From NCBI RefSeq assembly GCF_029931775.1, contig NC_079326.1, positions 10,632,604-10,696,603 on the forward strand: DNA of 64,000 bases. The letters are read 5' to 3'. The notes beneath the pieces are model-generated. The model was not told the DNA's origin. It ran no database searches and was given only the letters and a program-made list of their open reading frames with translations. The position numbers and the translations under genes are program-made. This DNA is from Euleptes europaea (lineage: Eukaryota; Chordata; Lepidosauria; Squamata; Sphaerodactylidae). Shown in pieces: positions 1-12,011 of this stretch (its first letter is position 1; the number at the start of each line of letters is the position of its first letter).

Positions 1-1073
1 CCAGAGTACAGTACTGTTTTATTGTAGGTGATTTACAGGAAAGAAACATCAGCAGAAGAACAAGGCCTAGAGATGCTGTGGTAAGTTAAGAGACTCACAG
101 TTTCTAGCCAGGCGTGGCCAGAGTCAAGGCAGAGGCAAAGGGTCTACTGCCCTCACCCAAGGCATGAATCCTCCCCCCGCCCCAAGAAACAGGTTTTTAA
201 GAATTGTGACATGACAGCTTCCAATTAAAGGATACACATGAGTTTTTAGAAATTTGTTTTTATGTGAAAGGCTGTGGCTGAGTAGTACAGCACATGCCTT
301 GTGGGCATAAATGTCCAGGTCAAGGAGCTCAGGTAGCAGGCACCGAGGAAGACTTTTTATAATTGAGATCTGGAGAACTGCTGCCATTCAGATGGTCTGA
401 TTTGGTATAATGCAGCTTCATATCATGTAAGCTCATAAAATAAGACAGATTTTAAAAAAAATGTAGCTGTTGTCCGCTAAAAGTGGTAATGCTTCAACCT
501 CTGCTCTCCTCATCATTCCACATCTGCTGCCCTGATTCAAGAGGAATTTTTCAACACTTCTGCCAACCTTATTATCATACTTAAATGATCGGGCAGGGGG
601 ATCCCACTTTGGGTGTTATGGCTGAGGGCATCCTAAGGGGCAAGAAGTTATTAATTTAAGGAAGATGCCTATTATAATTATGTTAAAGCTTCTAAATACA
701 AAAGTAGTTATCCTTATTACTCAATTTACACAGTTGTAATGATGCACAGACATTAAAATATACATGGACCCTTGGCCTTGACAGCAGGGCTCTAGAAGCT
801 TCTGTTGGTTACTGCTGATTTTCCACACGTTCTTTTGAAACCTCACCTGGAAACATGGCAGCCCCAGCTACCAAGGAAGCCGGACTATGATCCTAATAGC
901 CAGTGAGGAAATCTGCAGCCTTCCCACATGGACTGCCCATGGGGAGGTTTATCTATCTCAATGGTAGATCAGTTAAATTGGTTTCTTTGTCCATCTGAGT
1001 GAGTTTGTATTTGTAAGGCAAATATAGAAATGTATGCGCAAAATATCTGTATGGTTACTTTTACAGAAGTAGT
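1..1073. other. Left edge, no gene recognised
   Basis: I see no splice-flanked coding exon, RNA gene or repeat family that I can name here. Open frames are short (up to 87 codons) and have no protein-like composition. The stretch is AT-rich and ordinary. Confidence 0.5.
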
Positions 1074-1204
1074 TATACATTCAGAATACCATAGGAGGAA
1101 ATAGATCTTGTCAGGAGAAGCAAGCAGGTAGGGTACATATGTAGATATACATTCAAAATACCATAGGAGAAAATGGGTTGTCAGGAGAAGCAAGCAGGTA
1201 GCGC
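1074..1204. repeat. Two-copy direct tandem duplication, about 67 bp unit
   Basis: Two adjacent copies both begin with a variant of atacattcaRaataccatag and both end with gtcaggagaagcaagcaggtag. They differ by a few substitutions and a small indel, so the duplication is not brand new. Confidence 0.75.
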
Positions 1205-1396
1205 TGCTAATATCCAGATGGGGCCTGGAGTTCTCCCAGAATTACAACTGATCTCCAGATGACAGAGGTCAGTTCCCCTGGAGGAAATAGCAGCTTTGGA
1301 GGGCATCTCATTGCCCCTAAACTCCCTCCCCAAACTCTGCCCTTCCAAAGCTCCACCCCTAAATCTTCAGGAATTTCCCAACCCAGAGGTGGCAAC
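1205..1396 (-). mobile_element. hAT-type MITE, same family as 51072-51280
   Basis: Read on the minus strand it runs from a gttgccacctctgggttggg-like start through 'tttaggggtggagc', 'tttggggaggga' and 'aactgatctc' to a diverged right end. It shares the internal order of blocks with the better preserved copy at 51072-51280. No target duplication is visible here, and its termini are worn. Confidence 0.6.
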
Positions 1397-1946
1397 AGGA
1401 AATATCCAGCCTGTTATTGCACTTTGGTGGCAGCCTGAGGTGTAAAACCAGCAGGAAAAGCTTGTCACAGCAAGGGAATCCATAAGATCAGCTGCTACTA
1501 TCTGAACACCAAAGTGCTGACAAAGGCCAACTGACAGCCAGAAGTGTTATGCGAATCTCACTTCCCCACCTCTATAGACTACTTCATGTCAACCTTTGCA
1601 GACCTGTGCCAGCCTTCCAAAGAGCGCCGCTGAAAAGGAGGCGGCCAGCTGGCCAGATGCAAGGGCCTTTCAGTCTCCCTCTGCTTCTGCTGAATTACAG
1701 TTGATATTCAAACTGAAGTCAATACGTTTACCTGGGCTGAATAAAGACCTTGCATTCATGACTCATTGCCAATGCTGATTTCTCCACACCCATCTTCTCC
1801 CCTGGACATCAGACTCTTCTGCATACCACACCTCATCCCATCACGCCTGCTATCCACATTGACATACTGTTAACATTTACATACTAATGCTTGTCTGAAT
1901 TCACTCTCCTCTACTTAAAGACAGACGGATTCACATTCTAGCGGTA
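1397..1946. other. Unique-looking flank of the minisatellite
   Basis: No gene or named repeat is seen. The last few bases (ggta before tctgaagaag) look like the outer 3' end of the retroposon copy in which the minisatellite grew. Confidence 0.45.
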
Positions 1947-4900
1947 TCTGAAGAAGCGAGCTGTGGCTCCCGAAAGCTCACACCCTGCCAGAAAACATTC
2001 TTGTTAGTCTTTCAGGTGCTACTGGACTCTTGCCCTTTTCTCTGAAGAAGCGAGCTGTGGCTCCCGAAAGCTCACACCCTGCCAGAAAACATTCTTGTTA
2101 GTCTTTCAGGTGCTACTGGACTCTTGCCCTTTTCTCTGAAGAAGGGAGCTGTGGCTCCCGAAAACTCACACCCTGCCAGAAAACATTCTTGTTAGTCTTT
2201 CAGGTGCTACTGGACTCTTGCCCTTTTCTCTGAAGAAGCGAGCTGTGGCTCCCGAAAGCTCCTACCCTGCCAGAAAACATTCTTGTTAGTCTTTCAGGTG
2301 CTACTGGACTCTGGCCCTTTTCTCTGAAGAAGCGAGCTGTGGCTCCCGAAAGCTCACACCCTGCCAGAAAACATTCTTATTAGTCTTTCAGGTGCTCCTG
2401 GACTCTGGCCCTTTTCTCTGAAGAAGCGAGCTGTGGCTCCCGAAAGCTCCTACCCTGCCAGAAAACATTCTTGTTAGTCTTTCAGGTGCTACTGGACTCT
2501 GGCCCTTTTTTCTGAAGAAGCGAGCTGTGGCTCCCGAAAGCTCCTACCCTGCCAGAAAACATTCTTGTTAGTCTTTCAGGTGCTACTGGACTCTTGCCCT
2601 TTTCTCTGAAGAAGGGAGCTGTGGCTCCCGAAAACTCACACCCTGCCAGAAAACATTCTTGTTAGTCTTTCAAGTGCTACTGGACTCTTGCCCTTTTCTC
2701 TGAAGAAGGGAGCTGTGGCTCCCGAAAACTCACACCCTGCCAGAAAACATTCTTGTTAGTCTTTCAGGTGCTACTGGACTCTTGCCCTTTTCTCTGAAGA
2801 AGCGAGCTGTGGCTCCCGAAAGCTCACACCCTGCCAGAAAACATTCTTGTTAGTCTTTCAGGTGCTACTGGACTCTTGCCCTTTTCTCTGAAGAAGCGAG
2901 CTGTGGCTCCCGAAAGCTCACACCCTGCCAGAAAACATTCTTGTTAGTCTTTCAGGTGCTACTGGACTCTTGCCCTTTTCTCTGAAGAAGCGAGCTGTGG
3001 CTCCCGAAAGCTCCTACCCTGCCAGAAAACATTCTTGTTAGTCTTTCAGGTGCTCCTGGACTCTGGCCCTTTTCTCTGAAGAAGCGAGCTGTGGCTCCCG
3101 AAAGCTCCTACCCTGCCAGAAAACATTCTTGTTAGTCTTTCAGGTGCTACTGGACTCTGGCCCTTTTTTCTGAAGAAGCGAGCTGTGGCTCCCAAAAACT
3201 CACACCCTGCCAGAAAACATTCTTGTTAGTCTTTCAGGTGCTACTGGACTCTTGCCCTTTTCTCTGAAGAAGGGAGCTGTGGCTCCCGAAAACTCACACC
3301 CTGCCAGAAAACATTCTTGTTAGTCTTTCAGGTGCTACTGGACTCTTGCCCTTTTCTCTGAAGAAGCGAGCTGTGGCTCCTGAAAGCTCACACCCTGCCA
3401 GAAAACATTCTTGTTAGTCTTTCAGGTGCTACTGGACTCTTGCCCTTTTCTCTGAAGAAGGGAGCTGTGGCTCCCGAAAACTCACACCCTGCCAGAAAAC
3501 ATTCTTGTTAGTCTTTCAGGTGCTCCTGGACTCTGGCCCTTTTCTCTGAAGAAGCGAGCTGTGGCTCCCGAAAGCTCCTACCCTGCCAGAAAACATTCTT
3601 GTTAGTCTTTCAGGTGCTACTGGACTCTTGCCCTTTTCTCTGAAGAAGCGAGCTGTGGCTCCCGAAAGCTCACACCCTGCCAGAAAATATTCTTGTTAGT
3701 CTTTCAGGTGCTGCTGGACTCTTGCCCTTTTCTCTGAAGAAGCGAGCTGTGGCTCCTGAAAGCTCACACCCTGCCAGAAAACATTCTTGTTAGTCTTTCA
3801 GGTGCTACTGGACTCTTGCCCTTTTCTCTGAAGAAGGGAGCTGTGGCTCCCGAAAACTCACACCCTGCCAGAAAACATTCTTGTTAGTCTTTCAGGTGCT
3901 CCTGGACTCTGGCCCTTTTCTCTGAAGAAGCGAGCTGTGGCTCCCGAAAGCTCCTACCCTGCCAGAAAACATTCTTGTTAGTCTTTCAGGTGCTACTGGA
4001 CTCTGGCCCTTTTTTCTGAAGAAGCGAGCTGTGGCTCCCGAAAACTCACACCCTGCCAGAAAACATTCTTGTTAGTCTTTCAGGTGCTACTGGACTCTTG
4101 CCCTTTTCTCTGAAGAAGCGAGCTGTGGCTCCCGAAAGCTCACACCCTGCCAGAAAATATTCTTGTTAGTCTTTCAGGTGCTGCTGGACTCTGGCCCTTT
4201 TCTCTGAAGAAGCGAGCTGTGGCTCCCGAAAGCTCACACCCTGCCGGAAAACATTCTTGTTAGTCTTTCGGGTGCTACTGGACTCTTGCCCTTTTCTCTG
4301 AAGAAGCGAGCTGTGGCTCCCGAAAGCTCACACCCTGCCAGAAAACATTCTTGTTAGTCTTTCAGGTGCTTGCCCTTTTCTCTGAAGAAGGGAGCTGTGG
4401 CTCCCGAAAACTCACACCCTGCCGGAAAACATTCTTGTTAGTCTTTCAGGTGCTACTGGACTCTTGCCCTTTTCTCTGAAGAAGCGAGCTGTGGCTCCCG
4501 AAAGCTCCTACCCTGCCAGAAAACATTCTTGTTAGTCTTTCAGGTGCTACTGGACTCTTGCCCTTTTCTCTGAAGAAGCGAGCTGTGGCTCCCGAAAGCT
4601 CACACCCTGCCAGAAAACATTCTTGTTAGTCTTTCAGGTGCTACTGGACTCTTGCCCTTTTCTCTGAAGAAGCGAGTTGTGGTTCCCGAAAGCTCCTACC
4701 CTGCCAGAAAACATTCTTGTTAGTCTTTCAGGTGCTCCTGGACTCTGGCCCTTTTCTCTGAAGAAGCGAGCTGTGGCTCCCGAAAGCTCCTACCCTGCCA
4801 GAAAACATTCTTGTTAGTCTTTCAGGTGCTACTGGACTCTGGCCCTTTTTTCTGAAGAAGCGAGCTGTGGCTCCCGAAAACTCACACCCTGCCAGAAAAC

Positions 4901-7900
4901 ATTCTTGTTAGTCTTTCAGGTGCTACTGGACTCTTGCCCTTTTCTCTGAAGAAGGGAGCTGTGGCTCCCGAAAACTCACACCCTGCCAGAAAACATTCTT
5001 GTTAGTCTTTCAGGTGCTACTGGACTCTTGCCCTTTTCTCTGAAGAAGCGAGCTGTGGCTCCTGAAAGCTCACACCCTGCCAGAAAACATTCTTGTTAGT
5101 CTTTCAGGTGCTACTGGACTCTTGCCCTTTTCTCTGAAGAAGGGAGCTGTGGCTCCCGAAAACTCACACCCTGCCAGAAAACATTCTTGTTAGTCTTTCA
5201 GGTGCTACTGGACTCTGGCCCTTTTCTCTGAAGAAGCGAGCTGTGGCTCCCGAAAGCTCCTACCCTGCCAGAAAACATTCTTGTTAGTCTTTCAGGTGCT
5301 ACTGGACTCTTGCCCTTTTCTCTGAAGAAGCGAGCTGTGGCTCCCGAAAGCTCACACCCTGCCAGAAAATATTCTTGTTAGTCTTTCAGGTGCTGCTGGA
5401 CTCTTGCCCTTTTCTCTGAAGAAGCGAGCTGTGGCTCCTGAAAGCTCACACCCTGCCAGAAAACATTCTTGTTAGTCTTTCAGGTGCTACTGGACTCTTG
5501 CCCTTTTCTCTGAAGAAGGGAGCTGTGGCTCCCGAAAACTCACACCCTGCCAGAAAACATTCTTGTTAGTCTTTCAGGTGCTCCTGGACTCTGGCCCTTT
5601 TCTCTGAAGAAGCGAGCTGTGGCTCCCGAAAGCTCCTACCCTGCCAGAAAACATTCTTGTTAGTCTTTCAGGTGCTCCTGGACTCTGGCCCTTTTTTCTG
5701 AAGAAGCGAGCTGTGGCTCCCGAAAACTCACACCCTGCCAGAAAACATTCTTGTTAGTCTTTCAGGTGCTACTGGACTCTTGCCCTTTTCTCTGAAGAAG
5801 CGAGCTGTGGCTCCCGAAAGCTCACACCCTGCCAGAAAACATTCTTGTTAGTCTTTCAGGTGCTACTGGACTCTGGCCCTTTTCTCTGAAGAAGCGAGCT
5901 GTGGCTCCCGAAAGCTCACACCCTGCCAGAAAATATTCTTGTTAGTCTTTCAGGTGCTGCTGGACTCTTGCCCTTTTCTCTGAAGAAGCGAGCTGTGGCT
6001 CCTGAAAGCTCACACCCTGCCAGAAAACATTCTTGTTAGTCTTTCAGGTGCTACTGGACTCTTGCCCTTTTCTCTGAAGAAGGGAGCTGTGGCTCCCGAA
6101 AACTCACACCCTGCCAGAAAACATTCTTGTTAGTCTTTCAGGTGCTCCTGGACTCTGGCCCTTTTCTCTGAAGAAGCGAGCTGTGGCTCCCGAAAGCTCC
6201 TACCCTGCCAGAAAACATTCTTGTTAGTCTTTCAGGTGCTCCTGGACTCTGGCCCTTTTTTCTGAAGAAGCGAGCTGTGGCTCCCGAAAACTCACACCCT
6301 GCCAGAAAACATTCTTGTTAGTCTTTCAGGTGCTACTGGACTCTTGCCCTTTTCTCTGAAGAAGCGAGCTGTGGCTCCTGAAAGCTCACACCCTGCCAGA
6401 AAACATTCTTGTTAGTCTTTCAGGTGCTACTGGACTCTTGCCCTTTTCTCTGAAGAAGGGAGCTGTGGCTCCCGAAAACTCACACCCTGCCAGAAAACAT
6501 TCTTGTTAGTCTTTCAGGTGCTACTGGACTCTGGCCCTTTTCTCTGAAGAAGCGAGCTGTGGCTCCCGAAAGCTCCTACCCTGCCAGAAAACATTCTTGT
6601 TAGTCTTTCAGGTGCTACTGGACTCTTGCCCTTTTCTCTGAAGAAGCGAGCTGTGGCTCCCGAAAGCTCCTACCCTGCCAGAAAACATTCTTGTTAGTCT
6701 TTCAGGTGCTCCTGGACTCTGGCCCTTTTTTCTGAAGAAGCGAGCTGTGGCTCCCGAAAACTCACACCCTGCCAGAAAACATTCTTGTTAGTCTTTCAGG
6801 TGCTACTGGACTCTTGCCCTTTTCTCTGAAGAAGCGAGCTGTGGCTCCCGAAAGCTCACACCCTGCCAGAAAACATTCTTGTTAGTCTTTCAGGTGCTAC
6901 TGGACTCTGGCCCTTTTCTCTGAAGAAGCGAGCTGTGGCTCCCGAAAGCTCACACCCTGCCAGAAAATATTCTTGTTAGTCTTTCAGGTGCTGCTGGACT
7001 CTTGCCCTTTTCTCTGAAGAAGCGAGCTGTGGCTCCTGAAAGCTCACACCCTGCCAGAAAACATTCTTGTTAGTCTTTCAGGTGCTACTGGACTCTTGCC
7101 CTTTTCTCTGAAGAAGGGAGCTGTGGCTCCCGAAAACTCACACCCTGCCAGAAAACATTCTTGTTAGTCTTTCAGGTGCTCCTGGACTCTGGCCCTTTTC
7201 TCTGAAGAAGCGAGCTGTGGCTCCCGAAAGCTCCTACCCTGCCAGAAAACATTCTTGTTAGTCTTTCAGGTGCTCCTGGACTCTGGCCCTTTTTTCTGAA
7301 GAAGCGAGCTGTGGCTCCCGAAAACTCACACCCTGCCAGAAAACATTCTTGTTAGTCTTTCAGGTGCTACTGGACTCTTGCCCTTTTCTCTGAAGAAGCG
7401 AGCTGTGGCTCCTGAAAGCTCACACCCTGCCAGAAAACATTCTTGTTAGTCTTTCAGGTGCTACTGGACTCTTGCCCTTTTCTCTGAAGAAGGGAGCTGT
7501 GGCTCCCGAAAACTCACACCCTGCCAGAAAACATTCTTGTTAGTCTTTCAGGTGCTACTGGACTCTGGCCCTTTTCTCTGAAGAAGCGAGCTGTGGCTCC
7601 CGAAAGCTCCTACCCTGCCAGAAAACATTCTTGTTAGTCTTTCAGGTGCTACTGGACTCTTGCCCTTTTCTCTGAAGAAGCGAGCTGTGGCTCCCGAAAG
7701 CTCACACCCTGCCAGAAAATATTCTTGTTAGTCTTTCAGGTGCTGCTGGACTCTTGCCCTTTTCTCTGAAGAAGCGAGCTGTGGCTCCCGAAAGCTCACA
7801 CCCTGCCAGAAAATATTCTTGTTAGTCTTTCAGGTGCTACTGGACTCTTGCCCTTTTCTCTGAAGAAGCGAGCTGTGGCTCCCGAAAACTCACACCCTGC

Positions 7901-10900
7901 CAGAAAACATTCTTGTTAGTCTTTCAGGTGCTACTGGACTCTTGCCCTTTTCTCTGAAGAAGGGAGCTGTGGCTCCCGAAAACTCACACCCTGCCAGAAA
8001 ACATTCTTGTTAGTCTTTCAGGTGCTACTGGACTCTTGCCCTTTTCTCTGAAGAAGCGAGCTGTGGCTCCTGAAAGCTCACACCCTGCCAGAAAACATTC
8101 TTGTTAGTCTTTCAGGTGCTACTGGACTCTTGCCCTTTTCTCTGAAGAAGGGAGCTGTGGCTCCCGAAAACTCACACCCTGCCAGAAAACATTCTTGTTA
8201 GTCTTTCAGGTGCTACTGGACTCTGGCCCTTTTCTCTGAAGAAGCGAGCTGTGGCTCCCGAAAGCTCCTACCCTGCCAGAAAACATTCTTGTTAGTCTTT
8301 CAGGTGCTCCTGGACTCTGGCCCTTTTCTCTGAAGAAGCGAGCTGTGGCTCCCGAAAACTCACACCCTGCCAGAAAACATTCTTGTTAGTCTTTCAGGTG
8401 CTACTGGACTCTTGCCCTTTTCTCTGAAGAAGCGAGCTGTGGCTCCCGAAAACTCACACCCTGCCAGAAAACATTCTTGTTAGTCTTTCAGGTGCTACTG
8501 GACTCTGGCCCTTTTCTCTGAAGAAGCGAGCTGTGGCTCCCGAAAGCTCAGACCCTGCCAGAAAACATTCTTGGTAGTCTTTCAGGTGCTCCTGGACTCT
8601 GGCCCTTTTCTCTGAAGAAGCGAGCTGTGGCTCCCGAAAACTCACACCCTGCCAGAAAACATTCTTGTTAGTCTTTCAGGTGCTACTGGACTCTTGCCCT
8701 TTTCTCTGAAGAAGCGAGCTGTGGCTCCCGAAAACTCACACCCTGCCAGAAAACATTCTTGTTAGTCTTTCAGGTGCTACTGGACTCTGGCCCTTTTCTC
8801 TGAAGAAGCGAGCTGTGGCTCCCGAAAGCTCAGACCCTGCCAGAAAACATTCTTGTTAGTCTTTCAGGTGCTACTGGACTCTTGCCCTTTTCTCTGAAGA
8901 AGCGAGCTGTGGCTCCTGAAAGCTCACACCCTGCCAGAAAACATTCTTGTTAGTCTTTCAGGTGCTACTGGACTCTTGCCCTTTTCTCTGAAGAAGGGAG
9001 CTGTGGCTCCCGAAAACTCACACCCTGCCAGAAAACATTCTTGTTAGTCTTTCAGGTGCTACTGGACTCTGGCCCTTTTCTCTGAAGAAGCGAGCTGTGG
9101 CTCCCGAAAGCTCCTACCCTGCCAGAAAACATTCTTGTTAGTCTTTCAGGTGCTCCTGGACTCTGGCCCTTTTCTCTGAAGAAGCGAGCTGTGGCTCCCG
9201 AAAACTCACACCCTGCCAGAAAACATTCTTGTTAGTCTTTCAGGTGCTACTGGACTCTTGCCCTTTTCTCTGAAGAAGCGAGCTGTGGCTCCCGAAAACT
9301 CACACCCTGCCAGAAAACATTCTTGTTAGTCTTTCAGGTGCTACTGGACTCTGGCCCTTTTCTCTGAAGAAGCGAGCTGTGGCTCCCGAAAGCTCAGACC
9401 CTGCCAGAAAACATTCTTGTTAGTCTTTCAGGTGCTCCTGGACTCTGGCCCTTTTCTCTGAAGAAGCGAGCTGTGGCTCCCGAAAACTCACACCCTGCCA
9501 GAAAACATTCTTGTTAGTCTTTCAGGTGCTACTGGACTCTTGCCCTTTTCTCTGAAGAAGCGAGCTGTGGCTCCCGAAAACTCACACCCTGCCAGAAAAC
9601 ATTCTTGTTAGTCTTTCAGGTGCTACTGGACTCTGGCCCTTTTCTCTGAAGAAGCGAGCTGTGGCTCCCGAAAGCTCAGACCCTGCCAGAAAACATTCTT
9701 GTTAGTCTTTCAGGTGCTACTGGACTCTTGCCCTTTTCTCTGAAGAAGCGAGCTGTGGCTCCTGAAAGCTCACACCCTGCCAGAAAACATTCTTGTTAGT
9801 CTTTCAGGTGCTACTGGACTCTTGCCCTTTTCTCTGAAGAAGGGAGCTGTGGCTCCCGAAAACTCACACCCTGCCAGAAAACATTCTTGTTAGTCTTTCA
9901 GGTGCTACTGGACTCTGGCCCTTTTCTCTGAAGAAGCGAGCTGTGGCTCCCGAAAGCTCCTACCCTGCCAGAAAACATTCTTGTTAGTCTTTCAGGTGCT
10001 CCTGGACTCTGGCCCTTTTCTCTGAAGAAGCGAGCTGTGGCTCCCGAAAACTCACACCCTGCCAGAAAACATTCTTGTTAGTCTTTCAGGTGCTACTGGA
10101 CTCTTGCCCTTTTCTCTGAAGAAGCGAGCTGTGGCTCCCGAAAACTCACACCCTGCCAGAAAACATTCTTGTTAGTCTTTCAGGTGCTACTGGACTCTGG
10201 CCCTTTTCTCTGAAGAAGCGAGCTGTGGCTCCCGAAAGCTCAGACCCTGCCAGAAAACATTCTTGTTAGTCTTTCAGGTGCTCCTGGACTCTGGCCCTTT
10301 TCTCTGAAGAAGCGAGCTGTGGCTCCCGAAAACTCACACCCTGCCAGAAAACATTCTTGTTAGTCTTTCAGGTGCTACTGGACTCTTGCCCTTTTCTCTG
10401 AAGAAGCGAGCTGTGGCTCCCGAAAACTCACACCCTGCCAGAAAACATTCTTGTTAGTCTTTCAGGTGCTACTGGACTCTGGCCCTTTTCTCTGAAGAAG
10501 CGAGCTGTGGCTCCCGAAAGCTCAGACCCTGCCAGAAAACATTCTTGTTAGTCTTTCAGGTGCTACTGGACTCTTGCCCTTTTCTCTGAAGAAGCGAGCT
10601 GTGGCTCCTGAAAGCTCACACCCTGCCAGAAAACATTCTTGTTAGTCTTTCAGGTGCTACTGGACTCTTGCCCTTTTCTCTGAAGAAGGGAGCTGTGGCT
10701 CCCGAAAACTCACACCCTGCCAGAAAACATTCTTGTTAGTCTTTCAGGTGCTACTGGACTCTGGCCCTTTTCTCTGAAGAAGCGAGCTGTGGCTCCCGAA
10801 AGCTCCTACCCTGCCAGAAAACATTCTTGTTAGTCTTTCAGGTGCTCCTGGACTCTGGCCCTTTTCTCTGAAGAAGCGAGCTGTGGCTCCCGAAAACTCA

Positions 10901-11336
10901 CACCCTGCCAGAAAACATTCTTGTTAGTCTTTCAGGTGCTACTGGACTCTTGCCCTTTTCTCTGAAGAAGCGAGCTGTGGCTCCCGAAAACTCACACCCT
11001 GCCAGAAAACATTCTTGTTAGTCTTTCAGGTGCTACTGGACTCTGGCCCTTTTCTCTGAAGAAGCGAGCTGTGGCTCCCGAAAGCTCAGACCCTGCCAGA
11101 AAACATTCTTGTTAGTCTTTCAGGTGCTCCTGGACTCTGGCCCTTTTCTCTGAAGAAGCGAGCTGTGGCTCCCGAAAACTCACACCCTGCCAGAAAACAT
11201 TCTTGTTAGTCTTTCAGGTGCTACTGGACTCTTGCCCTTTTCTCTGAAGAAGCGAGCTGTGGCTCCCGAAAACTCACACCCTGCCAGAAAACATTCTTGT
11301 TAGTCTTTCAGGTGCTACTGGACTCTGGCCCTTTTC
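1947..11336. repeat. Minisatellite: 100 tandem copies of a 94-bp unit
   Basis: Each unit starts tctgaagaagcgagctgtgg and ends ggactcttgcccttttc. Unit starts checked along the array (1947, 2041, 2135, 4381, 8423, 11243) fall exactly on a 94-bp grid. The only length change is one 10-bp deletion near 4368 (actggactct missing). The 9390 bp therefore equal 100 units minus 10 bp. Units differ only at a few recurrent diagnostic sites: gaagcg/gaaggg, cccgaaag/cccgaaaa/cctgaaag, ctcacaccc/ctcctaccc/ctcagaccc, aaacatt/aaatatt, gctactgg/gctcctgg/gctgctgg, and cttgccc/ctggccc. The unit is part of a short retroposon whose outer pieces flank the array. Open frames inside it are chance frames. Confidence 0.97.
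8047..11336. repeat. Higher-order repeat, 9 units = 846 bp
   Basis: In this third of the minisatellite the order of unit types repeats with period nine. The ctcagaccc units lie alternately 3 and 6 units apart (near 8546, 8828, 9390, 9673, 10236, 10518, 11081). The cctgaaag unit recurs every 846 bp (near 8910, 9757, 10603). About 3.9 near-identical copies are present. Upstream of 8047 the 9-unit order breaks, and a different, partly 11-unit (1034-bp) order is seen around 5.9-7.5 kb. Confidence 0.9.
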
Positions 11337-11370
11337 TACCACTGCAGACAGACTAACACGGCGACCCACT
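11337..11370 (-). mobile_element. 5' end of the retroposon that hosts the minisatellite
   Basis: The reverse complement reads tgggtcgccgtgttagtctg followed by tctgcagtggta. The same 5' end heads the independent copy in TSN intron 1 at 12138. The array is therefore an internal expansion of one such element lying in minus orientation. Confidence 0.8.
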
Positions 11371-11439
11371 GTGAATTCTCTGCTTCTGATCCACCTTAAA
11401 AAAGAAGTAGGGAGGCCGACTCTTCGTCTGCCTCTGGTC

Positions 11440-11945
11440 TACCTTAAAACAAGCAGGTTTCAACACGCAGCGGAGGCCGGCTGAGGAGGGAGGCCGGGGG
11501 CAGCCGCCCCTTCATCGCCCAGGGAACGGACAGGCGTGGAAGCAACGGCCTGAAGCAACGGCCACCACCGGCCAGCAAGAAACGGCCGCCAAACAGCTGA
11601 GAGGCGTATTCCCTCAGCGGGGGAAGGATAGCCCCGCCCACCGCCGCTCCTTTCCGCCCGGCCTGACTTCCTTCGACCTCCCCCCTCCCACGTCCTCTGT
11701 GACTTCCGGCGCCTGGGCTTCTCTATGGTCGCACAGTAGCGTCGCTCTAGGCGTCGCCGTCTCGTTTTCGCACTGGAAGAGCAAGGAGGGACAACCAACC
11801 CGATTCAGTTCTAGACCGGAAGTGCCCGTCCGGACTGGAACGGTGACGTAGCGCTAGTCTCTATGGTCTCCCTTTCCGGGCGGTCAAAGGAAGGCGCGGC
11901 GCGGCGGCAGAAGCGTGGAGAGGCGCGTTTTCTTTTGCGGCCGTC
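11440..11945 (+). promoter_or_regulatory. TSN: CpG-rich TSN promoter and 5' UTR region
   Basis: GC-rich and CpG-dense compared with the AT-rich surroundings. It ends at the translin start codon and lies only about 100 bp from the end of the minisatellite element. I see no convincing TATA box, which suits a housekeeping CpG-island promoter. The open frames on both strands here (for example 11460-11798 minus) are products of base composition. Confidence 0.6.
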
Positions 11946-12011
11946 ATGTCTGTCAGCGAGATGTTCATCACTTTGCAGGGGGTTCTCACGGCCGACCAGG
12001 ATATCCGCGAG
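11946..12011 (+). CDS. TSN: TSN coding exon 1 (residues 1-22)
   Basis: ATG at 11946; encodes MSVSEMFITLQGVLTADQ and DIRE. Donor is GAG|gtgagg. Ends in phase 0. Confidence 0.95.

Noticed and set aside
8454-8645. 63-codon minus-strand frame
   Set aside because: It lies wholly inside the 94-bp repeats and exists only because a variant unit removes a stop.
1947-11336. CRISPR-like regular repeat array
   Set aside because: The 94-bp units are directly adjacent with no unique spacers, and the context is animal nuclear DNA with introns and SINEs. It is a minisatellite.
11460-11798. 112-codon minus frame upstream of TSN as a head-to-head gene (for example NIFK)
   Set aside because: The peptide shows no RNA-recognition motif or NIFK sequence and reflects CpG-rich composition. 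As I recall, NIFK lies well upstream of TSN in human, so its absence here is not a synteny break.
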